A stretch of DNA of 64,000 bases, from contig JBDJPA010000011.1 in the NCBI GenBank assembly GCA_039654915.1, positions 3,782,001 through 3,846,000 on the forward strand, written 5' to 3'. How positions within the stretch are numbered: the stretch's first letter is position 1; the number at the start of each line of letters is the position of its first letter. The position numbers and the translations under genes were made by a program. The DNA is from Aquilaria yunnanensis (Eukaryota > Streptophyta > Magnoliopsida > Malvales > Thymelaeaceae). The notes below the pieces were generated by a model. That model did not search any database, was not told the DNA's origin, and was given only the letters and a program-made list of their open reading frames with translations. Positions 1 through 11,700 of this stretch are shown here, piece after piece.

Positions 1-2109
1 GGCTTCCAAATCAATTCTAAATAATTAGACATATTTCAAATACGAATTCATCACATGTGTGCCCCCAAGTTTCACACTAAAGCAAGGCTTCTAGCAAAAC
101 ATCAAACCTAAAGTCAAACTTTAGAACCAATTAGCTAAATTATGTAGTAATTCGGATTACTTCCAGGAAAATCAAAATCTGTTTCTAACCATTAAAACTT
201 AACCAGGAATTGATGCCATTGAAACTTTTTTAAACAGATGTTTGCTTGGAAACCATTAAAAGGAAAGAAAACTGCTTCATGCGATAAAAGTGGGGTATGA
301 ACAAAAACATGATAACTAGGAATTAAATTCAATTTACGAATTTATGGAACTCGATTTCATATTGCTGTTACTGTTCTGTAGTCTTCCCTCTCTAATTACC
401 ATATCTATTGTGAGACTAGTGGCTATGATGAGGGTAGGGTAAGGCCATGATGCTATTGCTCGTCACTCACTCCGCCGCTCGTGTAGGTCGTTCGTCGTTG
501 TGGTTTGAGTTTTATTTTCAATTCATCGTCTGCCTATCCACTTATCCAGTTACTGGTTAAGGTTAAGGGAAGAAAGGAGCTGTTGGGTTGGGTCAGATTA
601 GATCATAGGATTGGTTGTGGATAGTGGGCCTGTGGCTATATCGACTAGCGGGCGGCTGGGTTCTTCAAGATTACGTTGAATCGGGCTGTTTCCGGTTAAT
701 CCGACCTAACATATATAGAAATCTTGGAAGTGGGTCAGATCAGGTTGGCCCGATTTCACGATCCTGATTTTGGGTTTTTCTTTCATCCCATCGTGGCTTT
801 CTTTCTCACGGTCAGTCCAAACCAAAGCCTCCTGCCCTTCCGGGCGACACAGAGACGCAGCCCCCTGCCCTGACCCACAATCCTGCCTTCTGCTCGCAGT
901 TCGCAGCTTGTCTCGCACAAATCCGTGCCCCAACTCTCGCACAGAACCGATCCCCCCTCACTCCTCCCACCCTCTCTCTTGGTCTCCTACTCCTCGCCGA
1001 ATTGCCCTCATCATCCTCCTCGTCGTCTCGCCACCAGACTCGCCTTCCTCGTCGTCTCGCCTCACCCAAGCCATCTAAACAGAGTTAGATATTTGTTGCG
1101 TCGTTTGACTGTTATCAGCCATTGACGCGTCTATCGAGGATCTTTCTTTCCGCGGCCAAACAACTGTACCCAACCACACTCCCGCTCTCCTCTGTCTTAC
1201 TTTCCTTTTAAAGATCCCTGTTCTTTTCCTTTCTCATTAGAGACATGGAAAAATGTGAGACGAAAAGGTCTTCTCTTGTTGCTTCACTAGATAGTTTCTC
1301 CTGAAGGCACACATGGGTTGTCTTGTTTCTAACGTTCGTGTTCTGTTAGTTGAATTTGGTATAAAAATTTTCCATTTTTCTGAGTTTCCAATTAAGGTTT
1401 GATGAAATTTCATAGATAAGGTTTTTCTTCCATGGTTAACTAGCTTATCGTAATTTGTGTACTAAGTTTCAAGCTGTGCTATTTTTGTTGTAATAGCCTT
1501 TAGATGTCTAGGTTCGTTAGAGTTTTATAGAATGAAAATTGGACATCTGTAAAACTTCATAAAATTTCAAGACCGAAAGGTGATCTGTCTGGCATTCTAT
1601 ATCAGAATCACCTGCACGTGTAAGTGAGATGATATACTGTATCAGCATTGCTGCAAGTTTAAGTTTGGAAAGTTAGATGTTTTAACTTAAGTCAATTGAT
1701 TTATTTTTATTTTTATATTTTTATATTTAAATTTAATTTTATTTAAAAATTAATATTTTATAAATATAATAATTTATTTAAAAATAAATTTTTATGATAT
1801 TATTAAATTTTTTAAAGTTTTAAACTAGAAAAATGTATAAAAATTAATAAATTTATAAAAAATTATATTTTTAATGAATTATCATAACTATATAATATTA
1901 ATTTTTAATTAAAATTAATTTAAAGTGAAAATGACATAAAAATAAATTATTTTATAACCAATTAATTTAAATTAAAATAAACTAGGTATTAGTTATTTCT
2001 TTAGTTCCATGTGTTCTGCTCTATTTATTATTTTAGCAGTTACAAATTTTTTATATCATTTTCTTTATTAATAAACTTGACTAGACAACTTTGCAAATTG
2101 CAATTATGT
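1..2109. other. Intergenic spacer, no supportable gene
   Basis: No coding exon can be supported. Positions 770-1075 are C/T-rich and open in several frames on both strands, but the translations are low-complexity Ser/Pro/Arg with no domain. From about 1690 to 1990 the DNA is almost pure A/T. This reads as ordinary plant intergenic DNA up to the target-site duplication of the MULE. Confidence 0.6.
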
Positions 2110-2119
2110 CTCTTCCATT
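2110..2119. repeat. MULE target-site duplication, left copy
   Basis: The motif CTCTTCCATT directly precedes the left TIR and is repeated directly after the right TIR at 7446-7455. This supports insertion by a Mutator-type transposase. Confidence 0.9.
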
Positions 2120-2280
2120 GGGTAAAATCCAAATTTGGTCCCTTAACTTTTACGTTTGTCCTAAACGGGTCCCTTAACTATTAAAGTGACTATTACGGTC
2201 CCCTAACTATCAAATCGAGTTCAATGTTAGTCCCTCCAGTCATTTTGGCCGTTATCCAGGACGGAAAATGCGTACGTGGC
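2120..2280 (+). repeat. MULE left terminal inverted repeat (161 bp)
   Basis: It begins GGGTAAAATCC and ends ACGTGGC. The reverse complement of 7285-7445 matches it over the whole length with two substitutions, near 2187 and 2236. By analogy with other MULEs it should hold the transposase-binding sites and the promoter of the transposase gene. Confidence 0.92.
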
Positions 2281-2440
2281 AATTTGAGACACGGTGGATT
2301 GGCGAACTGCCTCCACTCTCACTCCCTGGTTTTTCGAGAGCTTCGTTCGTCGCTCTGCTACTGCTCTGGTAACTGTTAACCCTAGCGATAAGGCGAAGGA
2401 AATCGGCGGTTGTTTTGGTGGTTGGGGTGGCAGAAATACG

Positions 2441-5400
2441 ATGAAGGAGAAGGCGAAGGCGAAGATGAAGGCAAAACTCCGATTGACGGAGTGGAGACTC
2501 CGGAAAGGGGACGAAGGGGACTGGCACTACCGTAAGTTTTGTACTTAATAAATTATAGGTTTGTTTTCTGTTGTATTGTGCATTTATCAGTTGTTGAAAA
2601 TGCATAAAAAAGGGTAGGTGTGTGTTGTAGTAAGGCAGTGTGTCAATTGTTGAGGGGGGACCAGTGGACCAAGGGTCCATTGGAAGAACAATGTGGGTTA
2701 GTGTTGGGTATTTAATTCGAGTATTTTTACTGTGTTTTTTTATTCTTTCCTTTGTTATCATGTAGTTCCTAATGACACTTGGTTTACAATCCAAATGCAT
2801 CATGGGGGTTACTTTGCCAATCTGCCATGGAAGACATATATGGAAGGTTTGGTGGATCATTTTGATGCCTGTAACATGGACAAGATTAGTATGGTTGACA
2901 TTGATCAAATGGTGGAGGAGTTGGGATACAGTGGATTCATGAACTACTATTGGACTCTTCCTTTTCACACAATGTCATTGGAGGATATACTAAGAGAGTT
3001 GAAAACAGACAAGGACGTGATGGACATGGTTTATACCAATCTCCCACACGAGCACAAGATGGTGGTTTACATTGAAAAAATGACTCCTGAGGAAATGGCA
3101 AAACAGGAGTTAGCGTATGTGGAGAACATTAAGGCTACATTAACACCACCAAAGGCTACGATTACTGAGATTGAGCCGGAAGATGGTTCTGATGAGGCAT
3201 GTAGGAAGGTAGTAGGTGGAGTAAGTGGTGGCAAGGCACCTATAAGAAAAAGTATGGCAGTTAGGAGACTTCTTATCTCTGGTTGTGAGGTTTCATCACC
3301 AAGCATGACAGAACAAGTGATAGATGAAGGAAGGCACCTAAAGGAGGCTGAACCTGTTAGGGAGGATGAGCATCAGGGAGTTGGGGAGATAATGCATAAC
3401 TTAGATGCAAACAGAGAAGAGTCTGTGTGTATGGGGGAGAGGTTGTCTCCAGAAGTTGCTGATGTAGTGGAGTTAGGCAGAGAAGAAGAAAATGAGAAGG
3501 ATTTTGGGGAGCAAGATGGATCAGAGTCTGAATCTGATAACAGTGATGATGAGGACTATAGGGCACCTCCTGAGACAGAGAGTGGGAGTTGTGACACAGA
3601 GTTCGATGAGATGGATAATGAAATTGAGAATGATGATGATGGGATAAATGTTGAAGTGCAAGTTGATACTGGGGTAGAGCAGATGATGAAGGGTAATGTT
3701 CCTACTCAAAACAGTCAACAAGAGGCAGCTCCAACCCAAAACAAACAACAAGAGGCAGGTCCTGCTGTAGGCAGTACTGGAAGGGTTATGGGGTATAATT
3801 TTAAAGAGGTTCAAAGTGAATCTGAGGATTCAGATGGTGAGTTGCTTAGTGTGCACGAGTCCAGTGATGATGAAGGTGAGAGGGTCCCTGTATTCAACCC
3901 CATAACAGATATGAGAGACCCTAAGTTCAAGGTAAAAATGGTTTTCCCCTCCTTTGATGTGTTCAAGAAAGCTGTGAGAGCATACTCTGTTGTACAGAGA
4001 CAGCCTGTTGATTTCAAGAAGAATGATAAGAGAAGAGTAAGAGTAGTGTGCAAGGCAGGTTGCCCTTGGCTATTGGTTGCTGGAAAATACAAAGATGGAC
4101 CTAGAGCACAGATAAGAAGGTTTGAGGACAGGCATACATGTGTAAGGCAGGTTACCAATAAGTTTGCAAACTATAAGTGGATAGCAGAGGAATATCTGGA
4201 GGTTATTAGATCAAACCCTGAACTACCCTTGGCTGCCCTTGTTGACCTAATCAGAAGGGACCACAACATAAAAATTCATAGGTCTAAAGTTGGGAGAGGG
4301 AAAACTTTAGCATTAATGATGCTTAGGGGTGATGAGGCTGAGCAATATGCCAAGCTTGCAGACTATGGTGGAGAATTGAAGGCAAGGAATCCTGGAACAC
4401 AGTTTCTATTGGGGTTGGAGAATTTACTGTTTAAGAGGGTTTTCATCTGCATGGCTGCATGTAAGAAAGGTTTTCTTAGTGGGGGCAGGCCCATCATAAG
4501 TTTAGATGGGTGTTTTCTAAAAGGGAGATATGGAGGCCAATTACTTGCAGCAGTGGGAATAGATGCCAATGACTGCATATGGCCGATTGCCTATGCAGTT
4601 GTTGAGGTTGAATCATATGACTCTTGGGCTTGGTTTTTGGTACATTTAGCAGAAGAACTTGGTATTGTTGAGTCCAAGTTCTGGACATTTATGTCAGACA
4701 GACAAAAGGTAGGTTGTTTACCTTATTTTGTACTATTAACATTTTAATTAGTGTTACTAATGATGCTTTGATGATACAGGGTTTAATACCAGTAGTTCAG
4801 AACTTGTTCCCAGATGCTGAGTACAGATTTTGCGTCAGACATTTGTACACAAACTTCAAATGTTGCTTTCCAGGAGTGGGGTTAAGAAACTATGTTTGGC
4901 AAGCAGCAAGGAGCTCATATGAAGGGGAATTCAAGAAGAACATGGAGGTAATTAAGGGTCTTGATGCAAATGCATGGGCATGGTTGAATGGTATACCCCC
5001 TGAACATTGGACTAGGTCTTCTTTTAGGGAGTTCTCTAAATGTGATATCCTCTTGAACAATTTGTGTGAATGCTTCAACAGATTCATCCTTGACGCTAGG
5101 GATAAACCTATTTTGACCATGTTAGAAGTAATTAGATGTAAGATCATGGTTAGAATAGCTAGGAAAAGATCTGCTGAGGCAAAGTGGACTGGTAAATTAT
5201 GTCCTAAGATTACAAAGAAACTGAACAAGAATATAGATAACTCTAGGAACTGTTGGGCAATGGAGTCAGGGGGGACAAGCTTTCAAATAACAACTCCTAT
5301 GTCACAGCATGTAGTTGACATAGAGCAGAGGACATGCAGTTGTAGGAAGTGGCAGCTCACTGGAATTCCATGCAACCATGCATGCTTTGCCCTTGCCCTA

Positions 5401-6054
5401 AACCATAGCAACTTTGAGGAATATGTTGACCAATGTTATTGGACTGAAACACACAAGGAAATGTATGCCAATGTAATAAACCCAATTAGGAGTGTAGAGC
5501 AATGGGAGGACATGAAACATAATCCCATTAAACCTCCAAACAATGGGCTGGTCAGTGGAGGCAGGAGTAAGATGAAGAGAAGAAGAGAACTTGGTGAGCC
5601 TGAAAGTAATTCAAAAATGAAGAAAACAGGAGTTATCATTCACTGTTCTATATGCAAGCAAAAAGGGCATAATAAAAGCACTTGCAAATCAAAGCCAACT
5701 TCAGCCGGAAGTGCAAGTTCAGCAAAGAAAACAAGAAAAAGAGGAGGACAGCCATCACAGAGGCAGCAGCCATCACAGATGAAGCAAAATGTAAGTATTA
5801 AAGAGATTAGTATACAGTATGCTACAATCAGATATTTATTTACACTAACTTTTGGCCAACATGGACAGGTCCCTACATCTGAACAGACATCACTTTCACA
5901 ACAAGCTTCTGCTTTTGTTGCAAGACAATCTCAGAGGTCTATGAATGTAGAAGACGCTGGATCACAAGGTAGTGCTGGCAGAGGGGGAAGGAGTCGTGCA
6001 AGTGGCAGGGGGCACTCATTTTCAAGAGGAGGGATTAACACAAGTTTGATGTAG
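2441..6054 (+). CDS. MULE transposase (MURA/MuDR type), four exons
   Basis: Transposase that would cut and rejoin the element's ends in the nucleus. Proposed exons are 2441-2531, 2766-4708, 4780-5790 and 5869-6054, about 1076 aa. All three introns are GT-AG and keep the frame. The product has, in order: a PB1-like N-terminal domain common in plant MULEs (from about 2772), an acidic linker, a MuDR DNA-binding domain (about 3930-4160), and the MULE DDE core. The likely catalytic residues are D at 4505 (LDGCFLKG), D at 4697 (MSDRQK) and E at 5068 (CECFN). Then follow a SWIM zinc finger (CxC at 5335, CNH at 5371) and a C-terminal CCHC knuckle (5644-5688). No stop interrupts it. The start is uncertain: an in-frame ATG at 2294 lies just inside the TIR, and the first exon rests only on splice consensus. 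Confidence 0.88.
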
Positions 6055-6523
6055 GCAACTGGCAGGAGTAAAAGCCAAAGTTGATGTTTTTTGTGCAGTT
6101 TTTTGTAATTGGATGTATGCTTTTGGATGTTGGATGTTGGCTATTTTTTGTGGATCTTTGAAATACTCTTCATGGACAATGGATGTATAGACATAATGAC
6201 ACTTTTGACCTAAAATAGACAATGGAACAGAAGTTGCAAAATAGACCTTTGTTATACTCTGTAGTTGTGTTTCTCAAACTATACTAACTTCCAAATGACA
6301 CAAAGTTCTTTTCATTACATTCGATTAAGTACACAATTGAGGTGATTCTACCTCTGTCATACCCCAAAGGCAACCTAATATCTACCCTTCATCCAATATA
6401 AACCTCACACACCTACAACAACCATTACTACCCCCAACCCTCCCTATTTCCTCGCCATACATCGCACCCAACAACCATAACACCCCATTTCCTCAAATTG
6501 ATGCCCACCCATCTCCTACCCAC

Positions 6524-7058
6524 CTACACGTACAGGTACCAAATGAACAATACCCAAGAGACTAGCAACAGCGCTAACATTCTTCTATTCCTTCCTCTCA
6601 GTTTCCTTACTTCAACTTCTTTCAATTGCACTGCAACCTTGCTTTTCTGCTTTTTCCAACGCATTCGCTTCATCTCTGTCTCCACTTTATCTACTCTAGC
6701 CATGCTTTTCTTCATTTCTGTCTCAGCTTCATCCACTCTTCTCAGCAAGCCCCTTATCACAACTTTACAATGTCCAGGCGTCGGGTCATCATACCACTAT
6801 CTAAATCGACAGTACCGAGTGCCCTGTCTCTCAACCAAATTAACAACTAGTCAGAAACAACTGAAGAAAACCTCAGCCAAGCATGCCTGAAGGAAAACGA
6901 AACTAAAAAAGCAAATCTACCCCATAATTTCGGCAGCCATAGAACCTCATTCCAGCATTTTGGTCGGTCCACGCCATCTTCAACTCTGCAGGCAAGCCAC
7001 AGTAACAGTGTGGGATCCCGTTGTCGTTGTCCACCCTCGCTATGTCCACCCTCGCCAT
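6524..7058 (-). pseudogene. GRF-type zinc-finger gene inside the MULE, one in-frame stop
   Basis: Two exons: 7058-6921 and 6823-6524, with a GT-AG intron between them at a codon boundary. Exon 1 encodes HCYCGLPAELKMAWTDQN and then RFYGCRNYG, the front of a GRF zinc finger (CxCG, WT, N, RFxGC). Exon 2 supplies the last cysteine and WYDD, then a charged coiled-coil-like stretch (RGLLRRVDEAETEMKK) and a hydrophobic tail ending near 6530. GRF fingers occur in nucleic-acid enzymes such as NEIL3, APE2 and topoisomerase III. Short plant GRF proteins with this coiled-coil/hydrophobic tail are mostly uncharacterised. A TAG codon lies between the last cysteine and WYDD, so the frame is broken unless an alternative acceptor removes it, which would also lose the zinc-ligand cysteine. 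Confidence 0.72.
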
Positions 7059-7187
7059 GTCTGCAGGCAAGTCTTCTTAAATTTCTCTTTACTGATTCCT
7101 CTATTTCCCCTTTCTCTCTTCCCCTATTTCTTTCCCGCCACTGGTAAATCTCTTCCCGCCCTGCCCACCTCGCCTTCGTCAGCTGAA

Positions 7188-7283
7188 CGATGCCACCGTG
7201 GTATTCTGGGTCAGCTAGACGATGCCACGGTGGTATTCTGTGCCAGCTACATGATGCCACCATGGTATTGTGGGACTAGCAAA
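7188..7283. repeat. Three 32-bp subterminal tandem repeats
   Basis: Units start at 7188, 7220 and 7252 and share the core GATGCCACSRTGGTATT. They end directly at the inner edge of the right TIR and lie upstream of the GRF gene start at 7058, so they may be promoter or transposase-binding elements. There is no matching array at the left end. Confidence 0.8.
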
Positions 7284-7284
7284 A

Positions 7285-7445
7285 GCCACGTACGCATTTT
7301 CCGTCCTGGATAACGGCCAAAATGACTGAAGGGACTAACATTGAACTCGATTTGATAGTTAGGGGACCGTAATAGTCATTTTAATAGTTAAGGGACCCGT
7401 TTAGGACAAACGTAAAAGTTAAGGGACCAAATTTGGATTTTACCC
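7285..7445 (-). repeat. MULE right terminal inverted repeat (161 bp)
   Basis: Reverse complement of 2120-2280 with two mismatches. It ends ATTTTACCC and is followed by the duplicated target CTCTTCCATT. Confidence 0.92.
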
Positions 7446-7455
7446 CTCTTCCATT

Positions 7456-8748
7456 ATACTCTTTACGCTAGTTCTTCAGAGATTTTTCGTCCAATCCTAT
7501 TCTGTTCTGCTTGAACTGGCGTGGGTTGGGGCAACGACTAGAGGGAAGGAGGCGACGAAAGGAGATCGGGGCGAGGAGATTGGAGCATTAAGGAGGTTGG
7601 GCTAGCCGGGACGATGGGGGACGGGAAATCGGACGGCAGGTTTGAGATCGGAGTGAGGAGGTGAGGGCGGCGAGTTTGAGATCGGGGTGAGGAGCTTGAG
7701 GCGGCGGGAGGTGGGGACACTATGTGATGGAGGCAAGTGTGTGCGTGTATGTCTAATCATTTCTTAAACTCCATGCCAAATACAAATGGAGCAGAAAACC
7801 CGGGATGGAGGAAGTATATGTGTGTGTGCGTGTATGTCTAATCTAATTCATGTGGGATTTGACAGAGCAGGATGTAGACATTTGTTCTTTTTTTCTCTTC
7901 CAAAATTTATGGACTGCATGTTTTTCTGGTCTCCTATTCTTTGATGAATCTGTAATTGCTTGCCTTTGCTAAAGTTTGTGGCTGAAGTCGTAATTGATCT
8001 GAATATACATAATTATGCATGTGTTAACAAGGATATTTCAACAAGGTCATGACTGAAGCGTTTCTGATCTAAAAAGTTGTTGTTCTCTCCTGTATGAACC
8101 TTGGTTGAGCCTTATGTTTATAAATGTTTATGATGCTTCTACCTTGTTAATGAACTGTGTTTTTGAATTACTCAATACTAATGTGGACTGTTTTGTAACA
8201 TGTTTGTTCTTGCAGTTGTCGAGGGCAAGGATTCTAAGGTTGTGGAGTCTTTCCCTCCTTGCAAGGTGCCATTTGTGCATAAGGTACTTGTTGTACTAGT
8301 ATATTACTTGTACCCTTAATGTGTAAGATAGCTTAGTGATGCAATTGTTTGTAATGTTGATGCTAGGAAAGATTGTGCTAGATGTTGTTGTTGATGTTTT
8401 TACTATTTTCTGGGTGGACAACTTAAAAGAGGACCGAAAATTGTAAAATGAAGTTGTATCTTGTCGTTCAAAACATTTTGTATGGTTGAAGCAGTTGTAC
8501 TTAATCTCGCTAGTTGTAAGAATGTGTTATTTCACTCTTTTTATAGGTGAAATAATTACTTAAGAGGAATTTTCAAGAGAATGGTTTTGTTTCTAATCTT
8601 GAAGCCACATTATTGCCACCTGCTTTTTGGTGGGTGTAACAGGTTGTTTTGCTTTTTCACTTTTGTTCTGATTTTTTACTGCATTTGTGTTGGAGGTACT
8701 TTTATGCTCTGAAGTTAATTTTTGTTCCTTGAAGCCGTATGTGCTGCA
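7456..8748. other. Upstream region of INTS7 with a MITE fragment
   Basis: Positions of about 7540-7814 resemble the element at 16731-17293: both have G/A-rich GAGGAG runs and then a MITE-like end (GGAGCAGAAAACCCGGGATG here). From 7815 to 8748 the DNA is T-rich with no clear gene. An exon-like 68-nt stretch at about 8216-8283 is flanked by TTGCAG and GTACTT and could be a 5' non-coding exon of INTS7. No TATA box stands out. Confidence 0.45.
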
Positions 8749-11700
8749 ATGGAGAGGATATCTGCAGCTTGTGCCATGGAATGGAGCATTGAGCTTGAGA
8801 AGGCCCTTCGCTCCAAAAACCCAGGTCAGGCTTATCTTCAATATTTCGTCCTTAAGTTCCTTTTTGGGCTTTCTCAACATTATTCTGATTCTTGTATTTC
8901 TTTTTAAACCATTTAAAAAGAATGAGAATTATTTTGTGTCACTTAAATAATTTGTTTCCTATCAACGTTCAGTGTAAGATAGTATTTTTGGTCCCACAGG
9001 TCGAGCAATTGAGACTATTTTACTCACTGGGTTGAGATTAGAGCAATGGAGTCAAGAGTCAGAGGCAAACCAGACCATGTGCTCCATGTTTGGTTTACTT
9101 CCACGCGAGGACAGGCTCTTTGCCAATACCATACTTCTGAGGCTTGCAGATGCATTTGTCTCTGGTGATAAGAACATTAGGAGATCCATTGTCAAAGTTT
9201 TCTTTTCATATGCTAGACATTGTAGAGGCAAGAAGATGAGGAAAGGTGCAAAAGGAATTTTATCCATGGGCAGAGTGCAAAATCATGTAGAATTGCTTAG
9301 GAAGGTGAAGCTGGTTTTTGAGTCTGGGGATGTTGAATCAAGAGCATTGTGTCTGTTTTTGTTAGGCTGTTGGGCTGATTTTGCCAAAGACAGTGCTGAT
9401 ATACGTTACTTGATACTGTCCAGTGTTGTCTCTTCTCACATTCAGGAGGTTAGCATATTAAACATAAGTTATTTTTCTGCAACTTGTTCAAGACTAATGA
9501 ATTCAAATTTTGAGAGAAACACTGGCAGAAGCTTGTTGAAAAACTCTAGAATTCTTGTTCTCTCTGAAACAACATGTATCTTTTATCATTGTTGTTTTGC
9601 TTAAACAGTGCTTGTATGTATATGCATGTGGTAACACATGCTTGCCCACTGCAATATACAATCAAACTCATGCAGTTTATTGTACATAAAAGAAGCGAAT
9701 GGCAATCTTGCGAAGCCTATTAGGTTGGAAGGGAGGTGTATATTGTGTTCCCCTTCGGCCAGCAAAACATAAGTGTGGAGTTTGTTGGGTTTGGTTGACT
9801 GAAAGTAGAATTGGTGCTCTCACACATGATATACAAAATGTTGTTTGCTAATTCTTTGTTAATCTTGGTTTTCTTTTTGCAGGTGAAAGCATCACTATTT
9901 GCAGCTGGCTGCTTTTGTGAATTGGCAGAAGACTTTGCAAATGTTGTCCTTGAGATGCTGGTTAACATGGTGGCATCAGCAGAAATACCAACAGCCATAA
10001 GGTTAGCTGGTGCAAGAGTTTTTGCAAAAATGAGCTGCTCTTCTTTAGTTGCAAAAAGAGCTTACAGGGTATTTTCCCACCCCTTCCTTCTCTACCTTTA
10101 TTTCTTTATTTATTCTATGGTCCTTTTACTGAAAAATGAAGCACTAGAAAGCTTCAGGTATCATAACTAACACAGGTAGTTCACTACATAATTCAGAGAT
10201 AGGTTTACAGGAGCATGTTTTTCCTTCTAGTATGTTCAACCGTGATATGATAGACATCGCCAATTCAGAAAGAAAAGTATATGGTTTTTGCTTTTTTATG
10301 TTATTATGGATTCGGCTAAAATTGAAAAATAGTAAGAGTAATTGAACCAAGGCCTTGTGATTGGGTGGCACATGAATGGAGGGCTGGGATTTGACTGTTC
10401 CCATCACAGTCTGTCACCTTGCCTTTTCCTCATGGATTTGCTTCATCTTGAAGAGCACACCGGTAATAATTTTACATATCAATGAAATGAAAGATCACCT
10501 GCACTGCTGTTATGTGGCTGGATTTGCTTAGTGATTTAGTTCTCTAAGTTCCTTATAAAGGGGGAATAGTGAACTGGAAGTTATGTAGATTCTACTGATG
10601 ATTACAGGCTTGCAACTATATCATAATTGGACATATCTAAAATGCTTATGTTGTCCTAAATATGAAGCCTCTATAGTGGCTAGAGTTATGGTATTCCAAA
10701 CTCCTTTTTCATGGAAATTTCTTTATTATGTTTCTGTTTTGTGAGAATTTGTATCGTGCAGACAGGTATGCAGCTGGTCTCAGGTGCTTCAGAGGAGAAT
10801 TTTATCGGCGCTATGCTGGTTTCACTATCAAAACTTGCTTCACAGTCAACCATTCTAATTTCTGAACAGGTGCCTCTCAGCTTCATTTTTTTTTTAATTT
10901 TAATGTTAGAGCGAGTATATTGTCAGATCTATAATTTTTTTTCTCATGTTCTTTTAAATTCCATTTCAATGCTATTTTGTCTTTCTGCCATCTTGCAAAG
11001 TTTGATGAGTTGGTTCTTCGTATAAACTTATGTTCGCTTACTTATGTTACTAAGCATGTCTTCTATCAATCTCTGGCCCCAATTCTCACGTTTAGCTAGT
11101 TTAGCATGAGAAACTGAGTGCAATTTTTAACTGATACGTTCCATGTACCATTTTCTTACACACAACTTCACAATGATTATACTACTAATGATTGACAGTT
11201 GATGTTACCAAGATGAATTCTTCTTCTTGGCTGAAAATATGATCAACAGAGGAATTAGTGACGCGTTGACTTGATTCTGCAGGTTGACCTGCTTTTCTCA
11301 TGTCTCAACCAAGCAAAAAATTTGCAGTTACAAAGCATTGCTCTAAGGTGTTTATATTTTATTTTTGTAAGGAAACAATGCTGTATGCCTGTTACTGAGT
11401 ATATGGTGAAGGCATTAACTGTCATTATAGACCAACCTGAACTTCAATCATCCATGCAAATTGGAGCTATCAAGATTTTGCACAAGGTCCTTCTTCACTT
11501 AAGTTAGCTTCTCATCAAGCATTGTTAGATCCTCAGTATGCTAATTTATCTTATGCTATTTCCAGGTCCTCTTATGTTCACTATCCCAAATCTCATATTT
11601 TGAAGTGGATGAATACTCCAAGTTGTTGACAATTCTTGAAATTGCTTCCCAATCTTCAGTCTTGCCAAAGAGCGTTGTTGCTCTCCATATTTTGGCCAAT

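Larger units (their letters stand above)
2120..7445 (+). mobile_element. Autonomous-type Mutator-like element (MULE)
   Basis: A complete element of about 5.3 kb. The two 161-bp terminal inverted repeats (2120-2280 and 7285-7445) differ at only two positions by eye. The flanks carry the direct repeat TCTTCCATT at 2111-2119 and 7447-7455. A preceding C on both sides makes it 10 bp if the element ends exactly at 7445. A 9-bp (8-11) duplication is the hallmark of Mutator insertion. Inside are a transposase gene on + and a GRF zinc-finger gene on - converging on it, a layout like maize MuDR (mudrA/mudrB), although the second gene is not mudrB. The near-identical TIRs and open transposase suggest a recent insertion; whether it is still mobile is inference. 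Confidence 0.93.

Noticed and set aside
770..1125. Overlapping ORFs on both strands (up to 102 codons)
   Set aside because: C/T-rich composition opens several frames at once; the products are low-complexity and lack any domain or splice support.
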